A stretch of 64,000 nt of DNA, from the NCBI GenBank assembly GCA_031292565.1, contig JARLGW010000001.1:248001-312000 (forward strand), in the 5' to 3' direction. Position numbers and translations under genes: made by a program. Source of the DNA: Paludibacteraceae bacterium. Its GTDB lineage: Bacteria > Bacteroidota > Bacteroidia > Bacteroidales > Paludibacteraceae. This document shows positions 52,969 to 63,585 of this stretch, one piece after another. Below the pieces are notes generated by a model. It did not search any database. It was not told where the DNA came from and saw only the letters and a program-made list of their open reading frames with translations. Within the stretch, counting starts at the first letter, position 1. The number at the start of each line of letters is the position of its first letter.

Positions 52969-53583
52969 TTATTTGCTAGCTGTAGATGAGTTTATTGCAG
53001 CTAGAATTTCCGCTACCGAAGCTTTTTTATAAGTATAAACCACACCCACATTGGTGCTAATAGCTGTACCTATAATGGAATTAATTGCACTAAGCACGCT
53101 ATTGACAGTTTCGGTTGTAGGTGTTTCCACCGACTTTGTTGTTAAGGTCATAGCATTCCCATCTGCTGATATTGAATATACAAATGTTTCTTTTTCACCA
53201 TTATCAAGCGTATGAGTCACCGTCGAAGCATTGGTATCATAATAAAATACTCCCGAAGTGAAGAAATTTTGCCAGGCAGTACTTCCACCATTTGTTCCTG
53301 ACGTTATGGTATTAATTGATGTTGCTGCCGATGCAAAATCCTTAACACCCGTACGAGTATAATATCCGGTTCCGGCCAATCCCACATAACCAATACTAAA
53401 AAGGTTGAGATATTTAGTTTGAATGGAAGGCGTATTTACCCCAAAAGCAGTGCCTCCAATACCGGTACATAACCAATAGCCTGTCATAGGAGCCACTACA
53501 TTTTCAGTTGAATCTTTGCTACATCCTGACAATAAAAAGACTGAAACAAAAAAAGTCGCGAAGAAATAAGTTATCCTTTTCAT
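52969..53583 (-). CDS. Lipoprotein of unknown function
   Basis: 204 residues. Lipoprotein signal peptide with lipobox LLSGC (Cys about 21: ITYFFATFFVSVFLLSGC). The mature part is Thr/Ser/Gly-rich (INTITSGTNGGSTAWQNF and EKETFVYSISADGNAMTLTT), suggesting a beta-sandwich; GYWLCTG after the lipobox resembles lipocalin-like lipoproteins of Bacteroidota. A TAGATTTG sequence (53631-53624, minus) may be its -7 element. Function not recognised. Confidence 0.7.
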   Translation of the reverse strand: MKRITYFFATFFVSVFLLSGCSKDSTENVVAPMTGYWLCTGIGGTAFGVNTPSIQTKYLNLFSIGYVGLAGTGYYTRTGVKDFASAATSINTITSGTNGGSTAWQNFFTSGVFYYDTNASTVTHTLDNGEKETFVYSISADGNAMTLTTKSVETPTTETVNSVLSAINSIIGTAISTNVGVVYTYKKASVAEILAAINSSTASK

Positions 53584-53775
53584 AGAAATACTGTTTTGAT
53601 TTTTAAACTTGATTTTTTTGATGCAAATCTAATAAAATTTGTGTCAAATTATGTGAAACAATATCTTACCTAGAAAAAAACTCTGTGAAAATAATTTTAC
53701 TTACATACTGAAAACACAAATTGGCATAAAAATTGTCCTTATTTATAACTATTTATCAGCACTTCCACAAACAAG

Positions 53776-54513
53776 ATGACAAAGTATAAGCTACCCATTT
53801 TATTTTGTATAAGTTTTCTATTCAGCGCAAATTCGATCTTTGCCGGAGCCCCGTTCTACACAGATGATCCTGAACCTGCCGAACTCAAACATATTGAAGT
53901 ATATGTTGCATCTATCCACGAGATAGAAAAAAGCGAGCAATCGGGCAACCTATTTAACGTTGAAGCAAATTACGGATTAATACCCAACATGCAGATTCAC
54001 CTGTTACTTCCATTTGTTTATAGCAAACCAGAAACGGAAGCGTTTCATGCCGGATATGCCGACTCTGAATTTGGTATCAAATATCGCTTTATACAAGAAA
54101 CGGCTAATTGTCCGCAAATAGCTACCTACCCTGCTCTTACAATTCCAACCATACGCAACGCGAACTTGAGCAACGGCAACCTGAAATTTTATCTACCACT
54201 TTGGGCACAAAAATCGTGGGGAAAACTTACATCCTACGGTGGTGGTGGCTATTGGTTCAATTCCGGTGAAGGAAATAAAAATTACACTTTTCTTGGTTGG
54301 CAGGTGCAATACGATTTCACTCCAAAACTCATGCTGGGAGGTGAAATTTATTATCACTCAGTCGATGTGGTGGATGGGACATCGCTTACAGCATTTAATA
54401 TAGGTGGTAGCCTTAATTTCACGGAACAATCGCATCTGCTTTTTGCAGCCGGGCATAGCCTGACAAATGAAAATTTAATTACCGCTTACTTGGGTTTTTT
54501 ATGGACACCATAA
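53776..54513 (+). CDS. Outer-membrane protein, MetA-pathway/transporter-like
   Basis: 245 residues. Signal peptide (MTKYKLPILFCISFLFSANS) followed by GAPFYTDDPEPAELKHIEVY, the usual opening of the family annotated as putative MetA-pathway of phenol degradation. The rest has beta-barrel strands (MQIHLLLPFVYSKPE, SEFGIKYRFIQET) and an aromatic-rich end (YLGFLWTP). A small outer-membrane channel is likely; phenol has no support. It precedes a COG4705-type membrane protein (120-bp gap, same strand). Confidence 0.7.
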   Translation: MTKYKLPILFCISFLFSANSIFAGAPFYTDDPEPAELKHIEVYVASIHEIEKSEQSGNLFNVEANYGLIPNMQIHLLLPFVYSKPETEAFHAGYADSEFGIKYRFIQETANCPQIATYPALTIPTIRNANLSNGNLKFYLPLWAQKSWGKLTSYGGGGYWFNSGEGNKNYTFLGWQVQYDFTPKLMLGGEIYYHSVDVVDGTSLTAFNIGGSLNFTEQSHLLFAAGHSLTNENLITAYLGFLWTP

Positions 54514-54633
54514 TAAAAAAGATACTGTATATATTAACTTCATAATTAGCTGTTTATATTTAAAAATTTCTTACAATTCTAGTTTAAGAAACAAAGCAAA
54601 AGATGCATCTTTGCAGCTTAAAGAGAAACACGC

Positions 54634-55386
54634 ATGAAAAAAGTAGCTGATATTACGCTCGCCTTCTGGATAATGAAAATTTGTGCCACTACACTTGGTG
54701 AAACGGCAGGCGATCTGCTTTCCATGACGATGAACGTAGGCTACGCCGCAAGTTCTATTATCTTGGTGAGTTTTTTCTTTATCATGTTGATTATTCAACT
54801 TTCCACCAAACAATTTCATCCAGTAATATACTGGTTAGTAATACTTTCCACGAGCACGGCCGGTACTACCATGAGCGACTATATGGATAGAACGCTGGCA
54901 TTAGGCTACGCCACAGGGTCACTTATTCTAGTATCGTTACTAGCTATTATGCTTATTATTTGGTGGCTCACGGAGCACTCCTTATCCGTGACAAACATTG
55001 ACCATTTTCGGCCGGAAATGTTTTACTGGATTACAATTCTTTTTTCCAATACACTGGGTACTGCGCTGGGCGATTACTTGGCTGATAGTTCCGGGCTTGG
55101 ATTTCTAGGAGGTGCTCTACTTATTGGCGGATTGATACTGCTAACAACCTTAGCCTACTTCTTCACCAAAATTTCGCATGTCATTCTATTTTGGGTGGCC
55201 TTTGTACTTACACGCCCTTTTGGTGCAACTTTTGGCGACTTGCTTACAAAATCGACAGCCAAAGGGGGACTTAACTTGGGCACCATCGGTTCGTCCGCCG
55301 TATTATTTGCTATTCTGGCATCGCTTGTTACGGTGTCCACCATAAAGCATAGACAAAAAAAATCCTGCCAATTATTAGTTGACTAG
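54634..55386 (+). CDS. COG4705-like integral membrane protein with four internal repeats
   Basis: 250 residues, about eight membrane helices. Four similar blocks start near residues 18, 75, 135 and 195, each carrying a T-x-G-x-x-x-x-D-type motif: ATTLGETAGDLLS, TAGTTMSDYMDR, NTLGTALGDYLAD, RPFGATFGDLLTK. The fold suggests a transporter made by two duplications; I know of no proven substrate for the family. No signal peptide beyond the first helix. Followed by a weak bidirectional hairpin. Confidence 0.7.
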   Translation: MKKVADITLAFWIMKICATTLGETAGDLLSMTMNVGYAASSIILVSFFFIMLIIQLSTKQFHPVIYWLVILSTSTAGTTMSDYMDRTLALGYATGSLILVSLLAIMLIIWWLTEHSLSVTNIDHFRPEMFYWITILFSNTLGTALGDYLADSSGLGFLGGALLIGGLILLTTLAYFFTKISHVILFWVAFVLTRPFGATFGDLLTKSTAKGGLNLGTIGSSAVLFAILASLVTVSTIKHRQKKSCQLLVD

Positions 55387-55389
55387 AAA

Positions 55390-55423
55390 CAAAAAAATTC
55401 TACCTAACAAGATAGAACTTTTT
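55390..55423. terminator. Weak bidirectional hairpin
   Basis: Short inverted repeat TTCTA and TAGAA between the COG4705-like gene and dapA, flanked by runs of A and T. Plausible terminator for both convergent genes. Confidence 0.4.
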
Positions 55424-55456
55424 ACTTATACTTTAATCAACGCCGTCAGGCTGTTG

Positions 55457-56350
55457 TTAACACTTCACACTTAACTTATCCAATACTTTTTTTATCTTTT
55501 CAAAAGTAGTGATGGTAGTTGGTACCAACGGAAGGCGCAATTTATTTTCAATAAAGCCCATCATGGAAAGCATACTTTTTACCCCGGCAGGATTGCCATC
55601 AATAAACAACAGGTCGAACAACTCGTTGAACTGATGATGTATTTTGCGTGCACTCTTGAAATCACCATCCAAGGCTAAACGCACCATGCGGCTAAATTCA
55701 CGAGGAAAAGCATTCCCTATAACGGAAATAACGCCCACGGCTCCTAAGGTGATAAGCGGATAAGTAATGCCATCGTCTCCCGAAATAACAACAAAGTCCT
55801 TTGGACGGTTGTTGATAATATCATCCATCTGGCTCATATTACCCGAAGCCTCTTTTATCCCTACAATGTTTTTAAACTCACGAGCCAAACGCAAAGTAGT
55901 GTCCGCTGACATGTTTACCCCTGTCCGCCCAGGAACATTATACAGCACAATAGGCACTTTGGAGGCCATAGCCACAGCCCGATAATGCTGATAAAGCCCT
56001 TCCTGCGAAGGTTTGTTGTAATATGGAGTTACACAAAGTACGGCATCTACTTTCCGATAATCTACTTTTTCAATTTGCTCTACCACCGCTTTGGTGTTGT
56101 TTCCACCTACACCCAATACGATAGGAATTTGTCCACCCACCTTGTCCACCACAAAATGAAGAATACCTTCTTTCTCGGCTTCAGTTAAAGTTGGTGTTTC
56201 GGCAGTGGTACCCAACACTACCAAATAATCGGCTCCATTCTTAAGTAGGTAATCTACCAAGCGTCCAAGAGCCTCAAAATCTACACTTTCATCCGACTTA
56301 AAAGGAGTAATAAGGGCTACCCCCATGCCGGTTAATTTATTTTTTATCAT
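55457..56350 (-). CDS. dapA: 4-hydroxy-tetrahydrodipicolinate synthase
   Basis: 297 residues. Condenses pyruvate and aspartate semialdehyde in lysine/diaminopimelate synthesis. TIM barrel with GTTAETPTL (pyruvate and substrate loop), Tyr in YNVPGRTG and the Schiff-base Lys in IVGIKEASGN (about 164). Length is typical. A TATTTTTG sequence (56384-56377, minus strand) may be its -7 element. It sits 39 bp downstream of the DUF6913-like gene and is probably part of the same transcript. Confidence 0.95.
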   Translation of the reverse strand: MIKNKLTGMGVALITPFKSDESVDFEALGRLVDYLLKNGADYLVVLGTTAETPTLTEAEKEGILHFVVDKVGGQIPIVLGVGGNNTKAVVEQIEKVDYRKVDAVLCVTPYYNKPSQEGLYQHYRAVAMASKVPIVLYNVPGRTGVNMSADTTLRLAREFKNIVGIKEASGNMSQMDDIINNRPKDFVVISGDDGITYPLITLGAVGVISVIGNAFPREFSRMVRLALDGDFKSARKIHHQFNELFDLLFIDGNPAGVKSMLSMMGFIENKLRLPLVPTTITTFEKIKKVLDKLSVKC

Positions 56351-56389
56351 CGAAAACCTTATGCTAAATAGGATGTCAAAAATACAATT

Positions 56390-56932
56390 TTAATTCTTTG
56401 CTTGTATGCTATTCAAATAAAATAATATCTGATTAAACAGGTAAGTTTCATCAGAACTGTCATCTATTTGAATCATCAAATCGGCAATACCTTTATATGG
56501 TTTATATTTCGAAACTTTAAAAGGTGCTTTTGATTGTGCCAACAAATAATCGAGCGGATAAATATCCGACCGACATAGTTGGATAACCATATCATAATCA
56601 GAAAGTAAAAATTCCTCAGTCAATTGTTTGTTAGGAATCTTGTAAAATGATAAATCTTTATTTACAAACAATCTAAAATCAGGCAATACAGCGGCTTCAC
56701 TGTCCTTTTTATCCAAATAGCCCCACGCGGTAACTTTCTTTCCCTGATTTTTTAAATCGGAAATAATATCCCTGACGAAGCTATTATTTTCATCATCTTC
56801 ACTCTTGAAAAGTATCAAAATAGTTTTAACCGACTTAAAATCACGATAATATATATGGCGATTCTGAAAGGCTAATACCTTTTTAATATTCTTATTCGCG
56901 AAGTAATCCTTTATATTCTGAATAAATGACAT
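56390..56932 (-). CDS. DUF6913-like conserved protein
   Basis: 180 residues. No signal peptide. Begins MSFIQNIKDYFANKNIKKVL, followed by a Rossmann-like alternation of strands and helices (KTILILFKSEDDENNSFV, KKVTAWGYLDKKDSEA, DYDMVIQLCRSDIYPLDYLL, YKGIADLMIQIDD). I associate this protein with ligA and dapA in Bacteroidota and recall it as DUF6913; function unknown. ATG 56932 is chosen because a complete promoter lies directly in front of it (56950-56980), inside the alternative longer frame. Confidence 0.7.
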   Translation of the reverse strand: MSFIQNIKDYFANKNIKKVLAFQNRHIYYRDFKSVKTILILFKSEDDENNSFVRDIISDLKNQGKKVTAWGYLDKKDSEAAVLPDFRLFVNKDLSFYKIPNKQLTEEFLLSDYDMVIQLCRSDIYPLDYLLAQSKAPFKVSKYKPYKGIADLMIQIDDSSDETYLFNQILFYLNSIQAKN

Positions 56933-56949
56933 AAGTCTTATATTTGTAA

Positions 56950-56980
56950 CAAAAGTAATAAAAAAACAGGCTATTTTCAA
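56950..56980 (-). promoter_or_regulatory. Promoter of the DUF6913-dapA unit
   Basis: On the minus strand: TTG (56980-56978), 20-bp spacer, TACTTTTG (56957-56950). It begins directly after the ligA stop and predicts a leader of about 10 nt. Confidence 0.7.
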
Positions 56981-59071
<2,091 letters not shown>

Positions 59072-59093
59072 TTATCGTATAGATTTTATCGAA

Positions 59094-59858
59094 TTATATT
59101 TTTTCTACATCATCAGCTTTAATCCAACCTACATTGCCATCCGAAAGTTGAATTTCCACCCACATATCCAAGCTACTCTTAATTTTCACTTTAATGCCTT
59201 CGTGTATGACAAAAAGTTTGGTGCCCTGCTCATCCGGCGTGCTGGTTACCGTTACGCTTGGTGCCATCACAATAGCATATTCTTTATTTACAGCTTTGTT
59301 TTTTTGAGCATAACTCATAGAAAAAGTAAATGCAGATAAAAGCAGGCCAATAATGGCTCCGTAAAATCCAAACTTACGCACACCAACCTGATGCATGAAA
59401 GCATACACGAAGAACAGCACCAAACTAATGATAAACAAGGTGATACTAAGCACTGCCCATACATTGCTACTCATAAAATTGGCAATGGACTTAATCCACT
59501 CAACAAAAAAGAGATCTCCTACATTGTTAATTTTATCTGGTGTTTTGGCTTTGGCCATTTCCAAATTAAACCGAGCATCTTCATAATTTGGCTTCACTAG
59601 CAATGCACGCTCATAATTTAATATGGCACGGGCTGTTTGTCCACTTTTATAATACGCGTTGCCTAAATTATAATATACCTGTGCTGACTCTTTGTCCTTA
59701 GGCAAAATATTTTCATAAACGGTGATAGCCTGTTCATATTGTCCTTTTTTGTAAAGGTCGGCAGCTTTTTTCTGTTCCGGCTGAAACGGCGACGATCCAT
59801 TTGCAAAAAGAGAAAAGGTAAGCAAGGAGAAGAACAATAGCACTATATTCTTTTTCAT
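59094..59858 (-). CDS. batE: BatE, TPR and SH3-like protein
   Basis: 254 residues. Signal peptide (MKKNIVLLFFSLLTFSLFA), TPR repeats (about 30-110: YYNLGNAYYKSGQTARAILN and YERALLVKP), two membrane helices (about 130-190) and a C-terminal SH3b-like domain (SVTVTSTPDEQGTKLFVI, NVGWIKADDVE). It completes the aerotolerance operon; BatE is its usual last protein. A longer start (ATG 59912, overlapping the batD stop as TAATG) is possible and would suggest coupling, but ATG 59858 gives a normal signal peptide. Confidence 0.85.
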   Translation of the reverse strand: MKKNIVLLFFSLLTFSLFANGSSPFQPEQKKAADLYKKGQYEQAITVYENILPKDKESAQVYYNLGNAYYKSGQTARAILNYERALLVKPNYEDARFNLEMAKAKTPDKINNVGDLFFVEWIKSIANFMSSNVWAVLSITLFIISLVLFFVYAFMHQVGVRKFGFYGAIIGLLLSAFTFSMSYAQKNKAVNKEYAIVMAPSVTVTSTPDEQGTKLFVIHEGIKVKIKSSLDMWVEIQLSDGNVGWIKADDVEKI

Positions 59859-59911
59859 CTGAACATGTTTTTTATTAAAGTAACTCATAGTAAATGAATT
59901 TTTAAATATCA

Positions 59912-61777
59912 TTATTTTATGGTTTCCTGAAATTTACTAATCACGGTTATCGTTCTTTGATACAACAGATCCATTGCATGCGAATCGGACGATGGTGCAT
60001 AGCGAGCAAACTCACAAACAGAAAGTATATCCATAAACTCTTTCACATCAGTTTCATCCACCTTTCGCTTGCAAAGTTCATCTACAACATTTTCTTTTGA
60101 CAAGGCTGAAACCGGAATGGACAGCTTGTCGCTCAAATATCCCCACAAAGCTTTTAGCACTTCGTCGTAGAACTGTTCCTGTTTGCTTTCCTGCAAATAT
60201 TTGTTGGCCGTTTTCAATCGTTTGATGGCTACTTTATTTGCTTTCCGGTTCTTCACCGAAATAATATCGGCATTGTCCTTCAGTTGTTTTCTATATACGT
60301 AGAAAAGAGCACAAGCCAATAGCAATGGTAATATATAGGCCAACCAGAAGCTGAATGTTCCGAAAACAAACGAATCTTTTCCCGATACTTCCAGTTTATC
60401 AGCGTCAATATACCGAATATCTTTACCTAACATTTTAAGCTGTTCCTGGTTGGTGAAATTGGAAACAATTGCTTGATTATTAGGATTGCTCTTACCCGTT
60501 CCTTTATTTACATGAATTTTATATTCAGGTGAGCTTATTTCTTTGTATGTTTTTGAATTAAGATCAAAATAACTAAACTTATAGGCTGGTATGGTAAAAT
60601 CGCCTTGACTTCGAGGTATTAACAAATATTCCACGGTTTTTGTACCAGCTACACCCGAAGGAGTCGCTTTGAAATTATTGTTAACCTTAGGGTCGTACGT
60701 TTCAAAGTCGGATGGAAAATCAATTGTGGGATTCTTAATCAACTTCATGTTTCCTTTTCCAGAAATGACGAACTTCAATGTTATCGGGTCGTTTACATTT
60801 ACATTGTTAGTGCTGACCGACGACTTAAAGGTGAACGAACCAACGGCTCCTGAGAATCCGGCAGGTTTGGAACCCGGCAACTTATCAACCGTAATTTTTA
60901 TAGCCGGGGCTATAAGCATTTTCTTTACATCCTGATAAGTATCAAAGAAATTACCAAAAAAGCTATTCACCTGAGCCCGAGTTTTTACCCTTACAATGGC
61001 TTCAAAATTTGCCTTGTCAATGTTAATGGTTCCTGTTTGTTGCGGATACAAAAGAGCTTGGTACAAAATTACCGTTCCATAATTCCGCCCGTTGTAGCTT
61101 TCTAATTTCAATTGCTTGTTTTGCGGAAGCGTAACCTCTTGCTTTAAGAAACCACTGAAATTGGGCAATTTTACATTATTGGTAAATCCCACCAAATCAA
61201 CAGCCGAATACAATTTATAAGTAATTACCAAGTAATCTTGTTCAAACAAGCGAACTTTAGAGGGTGTTACCTTGATAAAAACATTATCGTTAGAAAGTTT
61301 TTGGTTCAAATTTCCATCATCACCTCCACCTACTCTATTATTATTTTTCCTTGATTGAGATTGTTGCGATTGCTGTTGTGCTTGCGATTGCTTATCGGCA
61401 GGCAATACTCTTATTGTTACGGCATTTGAAGTATATCGTTGGTTATTCACGTAAATACTTGCAGCCGGAACGGTAAAAGTACCTTCTTTTTTAGCCGACA
61501 AAGTATAGGTATAAGATGTTGTATAAGAAGAGCTTACATTTCCATTAATAACCTGTACACTGGAAGTTCGGGACTCGAAAGGGCCGGCCAACACATCAAA
61601 AGCATTCATATCGGGAGCTCTCAGGTCTTTTGCATTTGATACGTTTACCGTGTACACCAAACGAAAGGCTTGCCCCGCGGCTACAGCATTAGGAGCCGAA
61701 GCTTCAAAAGAAACTGCATTTACATTTAATATATTAATACTTAACAGAATAGAAAATATAAATAATATCTTTTTCAT
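59912..61777 (-). CDS. batD: BatD, oxygen tolerance membrane protein
   Basis: 621 residues. Signal peptide (ILFIFSILLSINILNVNA), several beta-sandwich domains with ARVQ-type strands (VEYLLIPRSQGDFTIPAYKF), one membrane helix near 470-490 (LAYILPLLLACALFYVY) and a cytoplasmic C-terminus (about 500-621) with LKTANKYLQESKQEQFYDEV. Gln-rich linker at about 133-143. Bat (Bacteroides aerotolerance) proteins form a MoxR-linked complex at the inner membrane. It follows batC after a 50-bp gap and precedes batE. Confidence 0.88.
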   Translation of the reverse strand: MKKILFIFSILLSINILNVNAVSFEASAPNAVAAGQAFRLVYTVNVSNAKDLRAPDMNAFDVLAGPFESRTSSVQVINGNVSSSYTTSYTYTLSAKKEGTFTVPAASIYVNNQRYTSNAVTIRVLPADKQSQAQQQSQQSQSRKNNNRVGGGDDGNLNQKLSNDNVFIKVTPSKVRLFEQDYLVITYKLYSAVDLVGFTNNVKLPNFSGFLKQEVTLPQNKQLKLESYNGRNYGTVILYQALLYPQQTGTINIDKANFEAIVRVKTRAQVNSFFGNFFDTYQDVKKMLIAPAIKITVDKLPGSKPAGFSGAVGSFTFKSSVSTNNVNVNDPITLKFVISGKGNMKLIKNPTIDFPSDFETYDPKVNNNFKATPSGVAGTKTVEYLLIPRSQGDFTIPAYKFSYFDLNSKTYKEISSPEYKIHVNKGTGKSNPNNQAIVSNFTNQEQLKMLGKDIRYIDADKLEVSGKDSFVFGTFSFWLAYILPLLLACALFYVYRKQLKDNADIISVKNRKANKVAIKRLKTANKYLQESKQEQFYDEVLKALWGYLSDKLSIPVSALSKENVVDELCKRKVDETDVKEFMDILSVCEFARYAPSSDSHAMDLLYQRTITVISKFQETIK

Positions 61778-61827
61778 AAGCCGTTAGAAATATTTTTGAA
61801 TTTTAATCACACGTTTATATTCTTGTT

Positions 61828-62517
61828 TTACCAATCTTTTTCAACATTACGTTTTTTAGCCTGTTTCTGTTGATTTTCTTTTACTCTGTTCTGAACGTCT
61901 TTTTCGTCTTGAAGAAACGCATCTAATATTTGTTTCGCGTTTTCCTTACTCATGTTATTGTCAGGTTGCGGTTGTTTATTCTGGTCTTTATTTCCTTGTT
62001 TATTGTCAGGTTTGTTCTGTTGCTGCTTATCTTGTTTATTCTTTTTATCCTTGTCGTTTTTCTTATTCTTATTCTGTTGTTGCTGATTTTTCAGCATGGC
62101 TTGCGCCAAGGCCAAATTATAACGGGTTTGCTTATCCTGCGAATTAATTTTTAATGATGCCTTATACGCATTTATACTTTTATCATATTGCTTTGATTTG
62201 AAAAGTGAATTTCCGATGTTATGAAAAGCAGCAGCTACTTTCCCTTTATCATTCTTCTCCATCGAAGCCGATTTTGCAAATTGCTGCAAAGCTTCAGGGT
62301 ACTTACCTTGTTTATACAAAGCATCCCCCAGGTTGAAATTTGCCTCGAACGAATTTTTGTTTTTATCCAACCCCTTTCGGTAAGCAATTTCAGCATCTAC
62401 ATACTTTTCGTTTTTATAAAGGCTATTGCCCGCCCTTACATCTTTCGACTCTTTTTGAGCAAAAGCACAAGGCAATACAAAAACGGATATAACTATAAAT
62501 AATATACTTCTTTTCAT
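61828..62517 (-). CDS. batC: BatC, TPR protein
   Basis: 229 residues. Signal peptide (RSILFIVISVFVLPCAFA), TPR repeats (about 25-140: SFEANFNLGDALYKQGKYPE, AFHNIGNSLFKSKQYDKSIN). A Lys/Gln/Asn-rich low-complexity region follows (about 145-190) and a charged end, ILDAFLQDEKDVQNRVKENQ. Periplasmic partner of BatB. The ATG overlaps the batB stop (62514-62517, ATGA), so translation is coupled. Confidence 0.88.
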   Translation of the reverse strand: MKRSILFIVISVFVLPCAFAQKESKDVRAGNSLYKNEKYVDAEIAYRKGLDKNKNSFEANFNLGDALYKQGKYPEALQQFAKSASMEKNDKGKVAAAFHNIGNSLFKSKQYDKSINAYKASLKINSQDKQTRYNLALAQAMLKNQQQQNKNKKNDKDKKNKQDKQQQNKPDNKQGNKDQNKQPQPDNNMSKENAKQILDAFLQDEKDVQNRVKENQQKQAKKRNVEKDW

Positions 62518-63545
62518 TTTGATTCAAATAGTTTTATCTTGTTCAACCATTTGTTTTTTCGCTCTAGTAAAAATAGCTCTACAACTAACAAAATAAACAC
62601 CAATCCAGCAAGGAATTGAAATTGTTCCGTGTATTCGGAATACATTTTTGTTTCCACCTCCGCTTTGTCCATCGAATCTATTTGCTTCTGAATGGTTTTC
62701 AACGCATTATTGCTATTGTCGGCACGCACATAAACACCTTTGCCTATTTTTGCAAGTTCCTGACACATAGCTTCATCGAGTTTCGACATCACGATAGTGC
62801 CATCTTTATCTTTTTTGAAACTCATCGTGCCTTCAATCGGAATTGGAGCACCTTGAGGGCTTCCCATCCCTATCACATTTATATTTATTCCTTGTTTTGC
62901 AGCCTCTTTGGCAGCTTCCACCGCATCATCTTCATGGTTTTCACCATCGGTGATAAGAATGATAGAGCGTCCTACTTTTGCTTTTCCCGCTGGACCAAAA
63001 GAATGTATTGCCATGTCGAGTGCTGTACCAATAGCTGTACCTTGTATGGGTATAAGCGATGGTTTGATGGACGGCATAAACATTTTAGCCGAAATATAAT
63101 CGCTGGTAATTGGTATCTGGGTATATGCATCACCGGCAAAAACAATTAAGCCGATTTTATCCTGACTCATGTCGTCAATTAACTTGCTCACTATCATCTT
63201 GGCCTTTTCCAAGCGACTTGGCTCAACATCCTGTGCCAACATGGAGTTTGAAACGTCCAAAGCGACCATCACTTCCACGCCTTTACGTTTCACATTCTCC
63301 AGTTTACTTCCAAATTGAGGTCTGGCTATCAATAATATGGATACTAATAAAGCGCATAACAACAGGTAAAATTTTGCCTGCGAACGTTTTTCCGATACCA
63401 TCGGCATAAGTTGCCGCACCAAATCGGCATTACCCAAAAGGGCAAGTCTCTTTTTCTTTTGTATTGATAAAAACAGGTGCAAGCCAATAAATATTGGTAT
63501 TATTATCAATGCATATAAATATTCCGGATTAGCGAATCTGAACAT
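62514..63545 (-). CDS. batB: BatB, von Willebrand factor A domain membrane protein
   Basis: 343 residues. Membrane helices near the N-terminus (about 8-25 and 58-76) and at the end (about 310-330). VWA domain with intact MIDAS motif DVSNSML (Asp-x-Ser-x-Ser), T in QGTAIGTALDMA and DGENHED. The metal site suggests binding of a partner protein. It follows batA (40-bp gap) and overlaps batC by 4 bp. Aerotolerance operon. Confidence 0.9.
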   Translation of the reverse strand: MFRFANPEYLYALIIIPIFIGLHLFLSIQKKKRLALLGNADLVRQLMPMVSEKRSQAKFYLLLCALLVSILLIARPQFGSKLENVKRKGVEVMVALDVSNSMLAQDVEPSRLEKAKMIVSKLIDDMSQDKIGLIVFAGDAYTQIPITSDYISAKMFMPSIKPSLIPIQGTAIGTALDMAIHSFGPAGKAKVGRSIILITDGENHEDDAVEAAKEAAKQGININVIGMGSPQGAPIPIEGTMSFKKDKDGTIVMSKLDEAMCQELAKIGKGVYVRADNSNNALKTIQKQIDSMDKAEVETKMYSEYTEQFQFLAGLVFILLVVELFLLERKNKWLNKIKLFESK

Positions 63546-63585
63546 AATTTTGTTTTTAAAACCTTATATTTTATTTGAAAATAAC

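Noticed and set aside
62616-63149. 177-codon plus-strand frame opposite batB
   Set aside because: Shadow of batB, which has an intact VWA metal site and fits the operon.
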